Part shown: piece after piece, positions 1 through 8,161 of the stretch
Numbering within the stretch: position 1 is the first letter of the stretch
How the letters are laid out: every line of letters begins with the position of its first letter
Assembly (NCBI GenBank): GCA_013200995.1
Contig: CP053688.1
Location: 4,836,001-4,900,000, forward strand
Direction: 5' to 3'
DNA from: Arthrobacter citreus
GTDB lineage: Bacteria > Bacillota > Bacilli > Bacillales > Bacillaceae_G
Length of the DNA: 64,000 bases
The notes under the pieces: generated by a model
Databases searched by the model: none
What the model saw: only the letters and a program-made list of their open reading frames with translations
Told to the model about the DNA's origin: nothing
Made by a program: the position numbers and the translations under genes

Positions 1-47
1 CTAATTGAAATAGTTTATAAAAATAGAATCAAAGATTGATTCTTTTG

Positions 48-113
48 CCCTACTTTACAGATAATTTATCGTCTCTTTATGGATGAATGAATTTATGTGA
101 GTAGGGTTTTTTT
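48..113 (+). terminator. Candidate terminator of an upstream gene
   Basis: The arms CCCTACT (48-54) and AGTAGGG (100-106) can pair and are followed by seven T. The loop is long (about 45 nt), so the structure is only moderately convincing. It would end a gene lying left of the window. Confidence 0.4.
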
Positions 114-173
114 ATTATAGAAAGGCTCAGTTTAAGTAGATTGGATATTCTTATTCAGTTAAAAGACTGGTAA

Positions 174-501
174 GTTCAAGCTGGAAAGGGTTGTTACCCA
201 TGGTCATTTGCTATTATTTATAAATCCACTATTGCTGACACAAATAGTTTTAATGACATAAAAAAGCCAAATAAAATTGGAACAATTTGCTTCTAGCTAG
301 GAGAAAACTTCCAAGGTAACGAAAATTATGTCAAAGACACTTCGATCTATAATTGATTATGGATTGAAAAATCATGGATGGACAAGCATCTCTAGATCGG
401 AGAGTAAGGTGTTGACAAGAATTAATGCATTTGTAAAAAATCCGGATCCAAATTATATTAAAAATAAAGATACTTTGATTTTAATAGAAAACTTATCTTA
501 A
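174..501 (+). pseudogene. Decayed coding remnant, LysM-like tail
   Basis: No intact gene lies here. One frame is open from 174 to a TAG at 294-296 and continues to a TGA near 356. A second frame is open from 301 to 501, with an ATG at 328. The last part of the second frame reads WTSISRSESKVLTRINAF, then NPDPNYIKNKDTLILI. This resembles one LysM repeat (W-x-I-S, then I-N-x-x-NP, then G/D-x-L-I-I). No ribosome binding site precedes the ATG. I read the stretch as the frameshifted remains of a secreted or cell-wall protein. Function and original length are unknown. Confidence 0.3.
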
Positions 502-549
502 AAAATTAAATGGCAATTAAATCCCATCCCCAAAAAAGAGGAGAAAATA

Positions 550-831
550 ATGAAGAGGAATAGGCTGATGACTTCATATTCGAATTATATATTTTTAGGT
601 GTATGTGGAGGTGCTTAAGCTCTTTTGATTTCGTCCATTATTGTGAGATTGGTAATTGTATTCGTACCCGTATCATCAGTATTCTATCTAATATTAGGAG
701 CACTTATGGAGCAAGATGATTCATTTTACGGAGATAGTGTGAGAAATAAGAGCACTTTTAAAACTGCATTGTTAGCATTTATTTTTACTGCATTAGTTTA
801 TGTAATTTTTTTGAACTTGGGTCTTCTTTAG
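550..831 (+). pseudogene. PspC-domain membrane protein gene with internal stop
   Basis: An ATG at 550, with GAGGAG just upstream (538-543), opens a frame reading MKRNRLMTSYSNYIFLGVCG. This is the start of a PspC (phage-shock C) domain with its LGVCGG motif. After GGA an in-frame TAA (616-618) interrupts it. The same frame then continues ISSIIVRLVIVFVPVSS and YLILGALMEQDD to a stop at 829-831. Intact PspC proteins read GG(I/L)AEYFxISSxIVRLIF here, so the interruption also lacks about one codon. The part after the stop could restart at TTG 625, but without a ribosome binding site and without the first half of the domain. A two-helix membrane protein of about 93 aa would be the ancestral product. 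Confidence 0.7.
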
Positions 832-953
832 AAAAGTAAATTTTACTTTGAATTAGTAAGTATGCTTGTTCAACAAATTAGCTGGTTTAGTTAAAGAAGA
901 ACAGCTATTATATTAAAAAGATTTGTAAATACTCGTAAAAATTGAGGTGTAAT

Positions 954-1394
954 ATGGAGATTATTTATAGAATTGCATCAAAGAATGATAGTGCAGAAAT
1001 TGCTAGATTATCATGTCAATTAGGTTACAATGTCCAAAAAAATCAAGTCATTGAAAGATTAGATAAAATATTAGAACAGGAAGATCATGTGGTAATTGTA
1101 GCAGAATTTGAAGGTAAACTTATTGGGTGGATTCATGCTCACGGACGTTATTTGATTGAGTCTCCACCTTATATTGAGATTGGTGGTTTGATTGTTGACA
1201 GTAATTATAGAGGACAGAAAATTGGTAAGTTTCTAGTGGGAAGATGTGAAGAATGGTCAAAATCATTAGGGTATAAAGAAATAAGAGTAAGGACAAATGA
1301 AACTAGATTAGAGACCCTTATTTTTTATAAAAAGATTGGTTTCGAAAACACTAAATTACAAAAAGTATTTAAGAAAGATTTAATATTAAAATAA
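954..1394 (+). CDS. GNAT family N-acetyltransferase
   Basis: A 146-residue single-domain acetyltransferase of the GNAT fold, which moves an acetyl group from acetyl-CoA to an amine. The acetyl-CoA pyrophosphate loop is visible as R-G-Q-K-I-G-K at about residues 86-92, after the strand IGGLIVDSNY. The C-terminal FYKKIGFE is the usual motif B. I chose ATG 954 because GAGGTG lies 5 nt upstream; a longer frame from TTG 942 would put the ribosome binding site inside the gene. The gene stands alone and is followed by a terminator. The substrate cannot be deduced. Confidence 0.8.
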   Translation: MEIIYRIASKNDSAEIARLSCQLGYNVQKNQVIERLDKILEQEDHVVIVAEFEGKLIGWIHAHGRYLIESPPYIEIGGLIVDSNYRGQKIGKFLVGRCEEWSKSLGYKEIRVRTNETRLETLIFYKKIGFENTKLQKVFKKDLILK

Positions 1395-1464
1395 CAGAAG
1401 CTGCATTTGATAAGTGATATTGTGCAATTAATGCAGGGAGTTAGTCGCATAAAGTAAAGATTTG

Positions 1465-1492
1465 ACCACAATTAAAATGTGGTTTTTTTTTA
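1465..1492 (+). terminator. Rho-independent terminator
   Basis: ACCACA (1465-1470) pairs with TGTGGT (1478-1483) and runs into about ten T. It ends the acetyltransferase gene. Confidence 0.75.
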
Positions 1493-1785
1493 TTCAGAAA
1501 TCAACATTTAAACTTAACAGAGCATAAATAAAAAATACATAGCTTTCATGATTAATAAAAAGGCCTCGGAAATATGAGTGGAATTATTTTGTGAAATGCT
1601 TTGGAAAGTATACCGATAAAATTTTATTTAGTAGATAGGACTTAAATCTAGTAAATTTGATTCATAGATTTAACCTGAATACCTATATTCTATTATTTTT
1701 TTGTAAATATATTAACAAATTAATGATAAAATCCAATCCTATTAATTATTTCAAAATAATATAAAGTGTACGTCAAAATATTTTT
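1493..1785. other. Intergenic region before the collagen-like gene
   Basis: Very A+T-rich sequence without a supported gene. It must hold the promoter of the collagen-like gene, expected to be sporulation-specific. AATAATATA near 1754-1762 only weakly resembles a sigma-K minus-10 element (CATAnnnTA), so I do not call a promoter. Confidence 0.4.
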
Positions 1786-1799
1786 GGAGGTGTATCTAT

Positions 1800-3806
1800 T
1801 TGCCAATACCACCAGGGCCACCAGGCCCACCAAGTCCACCATTCTTCCCAATTCCACCAAGTCCAACAGGTCCAACAGGAGCACCATTACCACCAGGTCC
1901 AGGAGTACCACCAGCTCCTCCAGGCCCATCAGGAATTACAGGCCCAACAGGAGCTACAGGGGCAACAGGTCCACAAGGCCCAGTAGGTCCACAAGGTCCA
2001 CAAGGTCCAACAGGTCCAGCAGGAGCAACAGGCCCAGCCGGAGCAACAGGTCCAGCCGGAGCAACGGGAGCAGACGGAGCAACAGGTCCAGCGGGAGCAA
2101 CAGGAGCAGACGGAGCAACGGGTCCAGCGGGAGCAACAGGAGCAGACGGAGCAACAGGAGCAGACGGAGCAACAGGAGCAGACGGAGCAACGGGTCCAGC
2201 GGGAGCAACAGGAGCAGACGGAGCAACAGGTCCAGCGGGAGCAACAGGAGCAGACGGAGCAACGGGTCCAGCGGGAGCAACAGGAGCAGACGGAGCAACG
2301 GGTCCAGCGGGAGCAACAGGAGCAGACGGAGCAACAGGAGCAGACGGAGCAACAGGAGCAGACGGAGCAACAGGAGCAGACGGAGTAACAGGCCCAGCAG
2401 GAGCAACAGGAGCAGACGGAGCGACAGGCCCAGCAGGAGCAACAGGAGCAGACGGAGCGACAGGTCCAGCAGGAGCAACAGGAGCAGACGGAGCGACAGG
2501 CCCAGCGGGAGCAACAGGAGCAGACGGAGCGACAGGCCCAGCGGGAGCAACAGGAGCAGACGGAGCGACAGGCCCAGCGGGAGCAACAGGAGCAGACGGA
2601 GCGACAGGCCCAGCGGGAGCAACAGGAGCAGACGGAGCGACAGGCCCAGCGGGAGCAACAGGAGCAGACGGAGCGACAGGCCCAGCAGGAGCAACAGGAG
2701 CAGATGGAGCGACAGGTCCAGCGGGAGCAACGGGTCCAGCGGGAGCAACAGGTCCTTCGGGAGGCCCAACAGGTCCAACAGGAGCAGACGGAGCAACAGG
2801 AGCAGATGGAGCGACAGGTCCAGCAGGAGCAACAGGAGCAGACGGAGCGACAGGCGCAGCGGGAGCAACAGGTCCAGCGGGAGCAACAGGAGCAGACGGA
2901 GCGACAGGCGCAGCGGGAGCAACAGGTCCAGCGGGAGCAACAGGAGCAGACGGAGCGACAGGCGCAGCGGGAGCAACAGGTCCAGCGGGAGCAACAGGAG
3001 CAACAGGAGCAGACGGAGCGACAGGCCCAGCGGGAGCAACAGGCCCAGCGGGAGCAACAGGAGCAGATGGAGCGACAGGTCCAGCGGGAGCAACGGGTCC
3101 AGCAGGAGCAACAGGAGCAGACGGAGCAACAGGTCCAGCAGGAGCAACAGGTTCAACAGGAGCAACAGGAGCAGACGGAGCAACAGGTCCAGCAGGAGCA
3201 ACAGGTTCAACAGGAGCAACAGGTCCAGCAGGAGCAACAGGTTCAACAGGAGCAACAGGTTCAACAGGCGTAACAGGTTCAACAGGCGTGACAGGTTCAA
3301 CGGGAGCAACAGGTCCAAATGTACTTTCTGACGGCTTTTCGGCATTTTTACCGACGGTTAGTACTTCTACTTCTACTCAGTTAACAGGATGGAGTGTTGC
3401 AAATCCATTTTTCAATGGTACAACGTTTAACCCAACGAATGGCAATTTCACTGTTCCAACAACTGGACGTTATACTTTTGAAGCAACAATTAGCTACTCT
3501 ACAACTGCAACTATATCAGTATCACTTGGAGCAGGAGTCAATCCTTCATTTGTGTTCCGTAGAACATCACCTACAACAGCTGATTTGTTAAGTGGATTAA
3601 TACCAATCTTAGATGTAAATGTTGCATTAGTCCTTACTCTAAGAGCTATTCTTGGTGATGGAACTGTCACAATTGCTGGAGACTTACAATTAACTGCGGG
3701 AGATGTGATTGGTCTATTCTACAATGCAGACGGATTAACAATTCCGCTTACTTTAGGTGGGAACAATACAGCAGGTATAAGTTGGTCAGTTCACCGTATT
3801 GTTTAA
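1800..3806 (+). CDS. BclA-type collagen-like exosporium glycoprotein
   Basis: A 668-residue protein in three parts. Residues 1-26 are a Pro/Phe-rich head ([20 protein letters not shown]) comparable to the exosporium-targeting leader of Bacillus BclA proteins. Residues about 27-510 are uninterrupted Gly-X-Thr/Ala triplets, chiefly a 12-residue period [12 protein letters not shown]. The last 155-160 residues form a globular domain ([41 protein letters not shown]) like the TNF/C1q-like trimerisation tips of BclA/BclC. Such proteins form hair-like fibres on the spore surface and are O-glycosylated on triplet threonines. The start is TTG 1800, with GGAGG at 1786-1790. At DNA level the triplet region is a run of near-identical 36-bp units, so array length is likely to vary between strains. 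Downstream glycosyltransferase genes probably serve it. Confidence 0.88.
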   Translation: MPIPPGPPGPPSPPFFPIPPSPTGPTGAPLPPGPGVPPAPPGPSGITGPTGATGATGPQGPVGPQGPQGPTGPAGATGPAGATGPAGATGADGATGPAGATGADGATGPAGATGADGATGADGATGADGATGPAGATGADGATGPAGATGADGATGPAGATGADGATGPAGATGADGATGADGATGADGATGADGVTGPAGATGADGATGPAGATGADGATGPAGATGADGATGPAGATGADGATGPAGATGADGATGPAGATGADGATGPAGATGADGATGPAGATGADGATGPAGATGADGATGPAGATGPAGATGPSGGPTGPTGADGATGADGATGPAGATGADGATGAAGATGPAGATGADGATGAAGATGPAGATGADGATGAAGATGPAGATGATGADGATGPAGATGPAGATGADGATGPAGATGPAGATGADGATGPAGATGSTGATGADGATGPAGATGSTGATGPAGATGSTGATGSTGVTGSTGVTGSTGATGPNVLSDGFSAFLPTVSTSTSTQLTGWSVANPFFNGTTFNPTNGNFTVPTTGRYTFEATISYSTTATISVSLGAGVNPSFVFRRTSPTTADLLSGLIPILDVNVALVLTLRAILGDGTVTIAGDLQLTAGDVIGLFYNADGLTIPLTLGGNNTAGISWSVHRIV

Positions 3807-3849
3807 CAATCACACTTAGTGATAATTGGTCTATCATGAGATAACGACC

Positions 3850-3907
3850 GTCCTCATTAATTATTCAATAGTAATCTATTCGAATAGTGAATGAGGACTT
3901 TTTTTAT
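3850..3907 (+). terminator. Terminator of the collagen-like gene
   Basis: GTCCTCATT (3850-3858) pairs perfectly with AATGAGGAC (3890-3898), followed by an eight-base T tract. The loop contains a further palindrome, CTATTCGAATAG. Confidence 0.85.
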
Positions 3908-4032
3908 TAGCTTTAGTATTGAATTTGTACTAACCAAATAATCTACTTTTGAATATGTTAATTAATGTATGTGTCATTTGGAAAATTAAGAGGCATAAAT
4001 TGAAAGAGTGAGATTTTAAGAAGGTGCTTACA

Positions 4033-5409
4033 ATGAAAACTAGTATAATTATTTTAACTTATAATCAACTCGAAGTATCGAAAAAATGCTTTGAAAGCCT
4101 TGCAAAGTATACAAAAGAAGATGAAGTTGAAATTATAGTTATTGATAATGGATCGACAGATGGAACACGAGAATATTTAAAAAGTAAACCTTCCTTTATT
4201 ACAATCTTTAATGAGATAAATATGGGGTTTGCTAAAGGCTGTAATCAAGGAATTGAAGTTGCAACCGGTGAAAATATTTTATTTTTAAATAATGACACGA
4301 TTGTTACAGAAAATTGGCTAGAAGCAATGCTTAAACTTTTGTACAGTAATGAAAAGATTGGAATGGTTGGACCGGTTAGTAATTATGTAAGTGGTTTGCA
4401 ACGAATCAATGTTGATTATCAAAACGATCAGGAAATTAATGAATTTTCATTAAGGTATTGTGCAAGCGTAAAAGGTATGTCTAAGCAAGCGCTACGATTA
4501 GTAGGTTTTTGTTTATTAGTAAGAAGGGAATTAATAGAAAAATTAATTGGATTTGATGAAAGGTTTAAGTTAGGTTCGTTTGAAGATGATGATATTTGTT
4601 TAAGAACTATTTTAGAAGGATTTGAAATGCATATTGCATTAGATTCATTTGTTCATCATTACGGGCATATGACATTTAATGGAAATAGTGATATAAATAT
4701 TACACAACTATATATAGAAAATAGAATGAAATATATTGAAAAATGGGGAAATAATTTAATTGATATAGGGTATCCAAAAAATGATATTATTGATTTGGTA
4801 CCAAATGGTGTTAAAAATATATTAGAGCTAGGCTGTACAGCTGGAGCAACAGGTCTCGAAATAAAAAATCTATATAAGTGCGACTTATATGGTACAGAAA
4901 CTGATGCGGCATTATCCTCAATTGCATTGCAATTTTATAATAGGGTGGATTCAATCGCTATCAACGAAGTGCCAGATAGCTATCCTGAAGAGTTTTTTGA
5001 TCTAGTAATAATTGATAATATTATTAATCAAGTTGTAGATCCTTGGAATTATATAAAAGAAATCACTAAACTATTAAAACCAAAGGGCTCAATTATTTGT
5101 AGAGTCCCGAACGTCTCACATGGAGAAGTGCTCTTTCAATTACTACAAGGTCAATGGAACTATATTCACGCTGGGATCCTAAAAAAAGATCAGATTAGAT
5201 TTTTTACACCGCTAACAATAAATACACTATTCCCACCTGAACAATTTGAAATGATTTCGAAAAAGAATGAAAATATAAATGTTGATGTAAATATCAAGTT
5301 GTTTTTTGAAGAAGTTGTCCACTTAGCCCATAGTTTTGGGTTTAATCTTAATCAATTAACTACTAATCTTGAAATATATTATATGTTAATGTTAATCAGG
5401 AAAAAATGA
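4033..5409 (+). CDS. Glycosyltransferase family 2 fused to SAM methyltransferase
   Basis: A 458-residue two-domain protein. Residues 1 to about 235 are a GT-A, family-2 glycosyltransferase: IIILTYNQ strand, VIDNGSTDGT nucleotide-binding segment, the metal motif as LFLNNDT, and an acceptor-side FEDDDIC. From about residue 255 a class I methyltransferase follows, with motif I ILELGCTAGATG, an FDLVIIDNII acidic loop and LLKPKGSIICRVPN. Such fusions build and O-methylate surface sugars. The start is ATG 4033, since AAGAAGG lies 6-8 nt before it. The gene directly follows the collagen-like gene, separated from it by a terminator. I infer that it decorates that protein's threonines, for example with rhamnose-type sugars; the actual sugar is unknown. 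Confidence 0.8.
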   Translation: MKTSIIILTYNQLEVSKKCFESLAKYTKEDEVEIIVIDNGSTDGTREYLKSKPSFITIFNEINMGFAKGCNQGIEVATGENILFLNNDTIVTENWLEAMLKLLYSNEKIGMVGPVSNYVSGLQRINVDYQNDQEINEFSLRYCASVKGMSKQALRLVGFCLLVRRELIEKLIGFDERFKLGSFEDDDICLRTILEGFEMHIALDSFVHHYGHMTFNGNSDINITQLYIENRMKYIEKWGNNLIDIGYPKNDIIDLVPNGVKNILELGCTAGATGLEIKNLYKCDLYGTETDAALSSIALQFYNRVDSIAINEVPDSYPEEFFDLVIIDNIINQVVDPWNYIKEITKLLKPKGSIICRVPNVSHGEVLFQLLQGQWNYIHAGILKKDQIRFFTPLTINTLFPPEQFEMISKKNENINVDVNIKLFFEEVVHLAHSFGFNLNQLTTNLEIYYMLMLIRKK

Positions 5410-5410
5410 T

Positions 5411-5443
5411 AAAAAGCAGCTGAGTTAACTTCAGCTGCCTTTA
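5411..5443. terminator. Bidirectional terminator between convergent genes
   Basis: GCAGCTGA (5416-5423) pairs with TCAGCTGC (5431-5438). T-rich flanks exist in both directions, and the right arm overlaps the stop codon of the minus-strand gene. Confidence 0.7.
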
Positions 5444-6489
5444 TTTATGAGTGTTGAAAAATACTCTCGATTTGAAAGAATACTTGGATGAGTTGGATAA
5501 AATTGATAAGCTAATTCATTGTGATGGTTTGCAAGGAAATACTCACCGATTCTGTCATAGCAAACAGCCAATTGTAAATGTGGAAGCCAAGAAGTGCATG
5601 ATGGATTGTGATTAATTAATTTTTCGTTTACTTTGTTTAGTGTTGCTTCTTTATACCAATAAATTGCTGAATCCATTTTATTTTTATTCATAAATAAATA
5701 GGCTAATCTACAACAAGTTTCAGGATGAGTATTACCATATTTAAGTGCTCTTAATAACCAAGTAGTTTCTAGTTCACTTAGATTGAGTTCATGGTAACAA
5801 TTAGCTATATAGTTACATGTTAGTATATTATGTTCTTCAAATTCATAGTTTGATCTTAAGAACTTTAAGAAATACTTAATTGATTGATCATACTGAGCAT
5901 TTGAACTTAACTCTTTTGCATAATAAAACAAATCCATAGGAGTAAAATTTAAGTTGTTACTTAACATTTGTTCATACATTTGAATATTTTCTTTTGTACT
6001 TTGGGTTAGAGGTAGATCAGTAATAACGAGTTTAGTAAGTTGTACAGATTCAGGAGTATATTCATTTGTTGAATTCATAGTTGGAGTATTTGAATCTAAT
6101 CTTTTAAATACCCTACTAATCTTTTGTCTATTTTTTTCATCCCATCCAACTTGATAATCGACAACTATATTATAAATCTCATTTCGTAGTGACTGTTTTA
6201 AATGGATGAGATTTAAACGATCATTTTCAAGCAAAACTTCGCTAGGATTTAGTAAAAGAATATAGTCTTTAGTAGCCAATGATTTTGAAAAATTTAATGC
6301 AGCTACTTCATCGTCATCATCAAAAAGATGAATCTGGTCAGTAAATTTTCTTACGATTTCATTTGTTCGATCGTTTGACATCATATCAACAATGATAATT
6401 TCGTCAACTATATTCGTAACAGAATTAAGACATCTTTCAATTATAGCTTCGTTGTTTTGTACAACCATACATAAGCTAACTGTAATCAA
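5431..6489 (-). CDS. Degenerate GT2/TPR glycosyltransferase paralogue
   Basis: A 352-residue protein clearly paralogous to its neighbour encoded at 6691-7776. The N-terminus keeps the GT2 start (VSLCMVVQNNEAIIERCL, IIIVDMMSNDRTNEI). However, the metal-binding DxD site of the neighbour (IMWLDADD) reads ILLLNPSE, and the neighbour's WVGFVHEYLE acceptor motif is missing. The C-terminal half, about 190 residues of TPR-like helices (YYAKELSSNAQYDQSIKYF, TCCRLAYLFMNK, SWLPHLQLAVCYDRIGEY), is well kept. The start is TTG 6489, with AAGGG upstream. It could be a non-catalytic partner or scaffold of the active enzyme, or an early stage of gene decay. The reading frame is intact, which favours a retained function. 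Confidence 0.72.
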   Translation of the reverse strand: MITVSLCMVVQNNEAIIERCLNSVTNIVDEIIIVDMMSNDRTNEIVRKFTDQIHLFDDDDEVAALNFSKSLATKDYILLLNPSEVLLENDRLNLIHLKQSLRNEIYNIVVDYQVGWDEKNRQKISRVFKRLDSNTPTMNSTNEYTPESVQLTKLVITDLPLTQSTKENIQMYEQMLSNNLNFTPMDLFYYAKELSSNAQYDQSIKYFLKFLRSNYEFEEHNILTCNYIANCYHELNLSELETTWLLRALKYGNTHPETCCRLAYLFMNKNKMDSAIYWYKEATLNKVNEKLINHNPSCTSWLPHLQLAVCYDRIGEYFLANHHNELAYQFYPTHPSILSNREYFSTLINKGS

Positions 6490-6690
6490 ATTATCACCCT
6501 TTTCTATTTCATTTGGATAAATTTATAACTATCGAATAGGCTTGAATAATTAATTCTACATACTAACAGCAATCGACTATTCATTTAACAATATAAAGTC
6601 CTTCATTCGTCTCATTAGTTAGTAGTAAAATAATATCCAAATAAAGCTATTCGTAAAGGAGTAAGAGGAAGAATGAATTTTAGGGGTGTT

Positions 6691-7776
6691 TTATTTATTT
6701 TTAAAGTAAGTACGGAAATATTCTTGATTGTGCAAAACAGAAGGATTATTAGGAACGTAGGTTGCAGCGATATCATTATATTTTTTAGCGGTCTCTTGAT
6801 CTCCTAATCGACTATAGCAGAGGCATAATTGTAGGTTTGGTAACCAAGTGTAGCATGCTTGGTTTATAAAAGGACTAGTTGTTGGTACATCAACAAGAGT
6901 AGCAAGCTTATACCATGTAATTGCGCGTGTAAAATCACTTTGTTGAAGATACATAAATCCTAATCGACAGCAGTTTTCTCCTCGTGGTCCATCATATGAA
7001 AAAGATCTTAGACAACTACTTATCGCTTTTTCCAATTCGTTTATAAACAGATAGCTGTCTGCCATTTTTCCACAAGCCTGAATATTATCCTCGTACCAAC
7101 CTTTTCCTTCAGATAGAAACAATTCATACCATTCAATTGCCTTTTCATATAGCTGGTGATCAACGCATTCATTTGCATAGTAGTATTTGTCACGGGGACT
7201 TAAATCTTTACCTGAAGCAATTGCATTTTCATATATTTTTAGGTTTCGGTCTGAGTATTCTTTGTCTTTATGGTGAATGATTGCAGCATCTGAATGAATA
7301 ATTTCTCCATAAACTTCTAAATATTCATGCACGAATCCAACCCATTTAAATTTTCTTTCACGCTTAACGATTCGATTTCGTACAGAACTAAAACTTGGAT
7401 TTCCGTTTTCATCAAATGCAAGATGATATTTCATTCCAACAGCATCGACATTTTTAGTCAATGTCTTTTTTAATTTAAGTAATTTTTTTGCATTTTCTTC
7501 ATTAACAATATCATCTGCATCAAGCCACATTATATAGTCCTTCGTAGCTTTTGAAAAAGCAAAATTTCTAGCTGCTGAAAAATCATTTATCCAAGTAAAA
7601 TCATAAATTAAATTTGTAAATTTTTTAGCAATTTCTTTTGTTTTATCTGTCGAACCTGTATCAATAATTATGATTTCGTCTACTATAGTAGATACAGAAG
7701 ATAAACATCTTGAAAGCACAGCTTCTTCATTTTTTACAATCATACAAAGGCTTAACGTTATTGGTTTTTTATTCAT
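6691..7776 (-). CDS. GT2 glycosyltransferase with TPR-like C-terminus
   Basis: A 361-residue enzyme. The N-terminal GT-A domain shows LSLCMIVKNEEAVLSRCL, IIIDTGSTDKT, and the metal-binding LDADD at about residue 97. The acceptor-side motif WVGFVHEYLE is present. The C-terminal half is built of TPR-like repeats (DKYYYANECVDHQLYEKAI, ENCCRLGFMYLQQSDFTRAI). This architecture is shared with the SunS-type and spore-associated family-2 glycosyltransferases of Bacillus. The start is ATG 7776 (GAGGTGG five to six nt before it) rather than GTG 7785. It transcribes toward its degenerate duplicate. I infer O- or S-linked glycosylation of a spore-surface protein; donor and target are not determined by the sequence. 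Confidence 0.78.
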   Translation of the reverse strand: MNKKPITLSLCMIVKNEEAVLSRCLSSVSTIVDEIIIIDTGSTDKTKEIAKKFTNLIYDFTWINDFSAARNFAFSKATKDYIMWLDADDIVNEENAKKLLKLKKTLTKNVDAVGMKYHLAFDENGNPSFSSVRNRIVKRERKFKWVGFVHEYLEVYGEIIHSDAAIIHHKDKEYSDRNLKIYENAIASGKDLSPRDKYYYANECVDHQLYEKAIEWYELFLSEGKGWYEDNIQACGKMADSYLFINELEKAISSCLRSFSYDGPRGENCCRLGFMYLQQSDFTRAITWYKLATLVDVPTTSPFINQACYTWLPNLQLCLCYSRLGDQETAKKYNDIAATYVPNNPSVLHNQEYFRTYFKNK

Positions 7777-7854
7777 GAATTCCACCTCAATTTCTATGTT
7801 ATTAAGGTTGTCAACAAAAGGTGCTATTCAACGAGTTCAAAATTAAGATTAATA

Positions 7855-7883
7855 TTGAAATTCTAGAGTGAATATGGTTAAAT
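7855..7883 (+). promoter_or_regulatory. Candidate sigma-A promoter for argS
   Basis: TTGAAA (7855-7860), a 17-bp spacer ending in TGG, and TTAAAT (7878-7883) form a plausible extended minus-10 promoter ahead of the T-box leader. Confidence 0.5.
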
Positions 7884-7910
7884 GATAAAAATGAATATTG
7901 AAAATTTTTA

Positions 7911-8141
7911 GATGAAGAGAGTAATCTTATTTTTATTCTTTAAGCGAGTTAGGGATGGTGAAAGCCTAATAGACAAATAAGATGAAACGCACTTCGGAAA
8001 AGCGGTCTGAAATAGTAGTAGGACTTTGCCGGGGAAGACCTCGTTAACAAATTTTAAAGTTGGTTCAATATATTTGAACAATTAGAGTGGTACCGCGGAT
8101 TATTTAAACCCGTCTCTTATGATAGAGACGGGTTTTTTATT
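7911..8141 (+). ncRNA. T-box leader, arginine tRNA sensor
   Basis: The conserved T-box sequence AGAGTGGTACCGCGG is at 8084-8098. It precedes a strong terminator hairpin (ACCCGTCTCT at 8108-8117 with AGAGACGGGT at 8124-8133, then T6). The stem I region contains GAAACGCACTTC, in which CGC at 7988-7990 is the best candidate specifier codon, matching arginine. Uncharged tRNA-Arg would pair with it and the T-box bulge, preventing termination and allowing argS expression. Confidence 0.9.
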
Positions 8142-8161
8142 TTGAGAGAGGACTGATAAAA

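Noticed and set aside
1954..3345. Long open frame on the minus strand through the collagen-like gene (Leu-rich), and further plus-strand frames at 1766-3331 and 2704-3273
   Set aside because: All are products of the 9-bp and 36-bp repeats read in other frames. They have no ribosome binding site and monotonous RSN, LLL or QRE composition.
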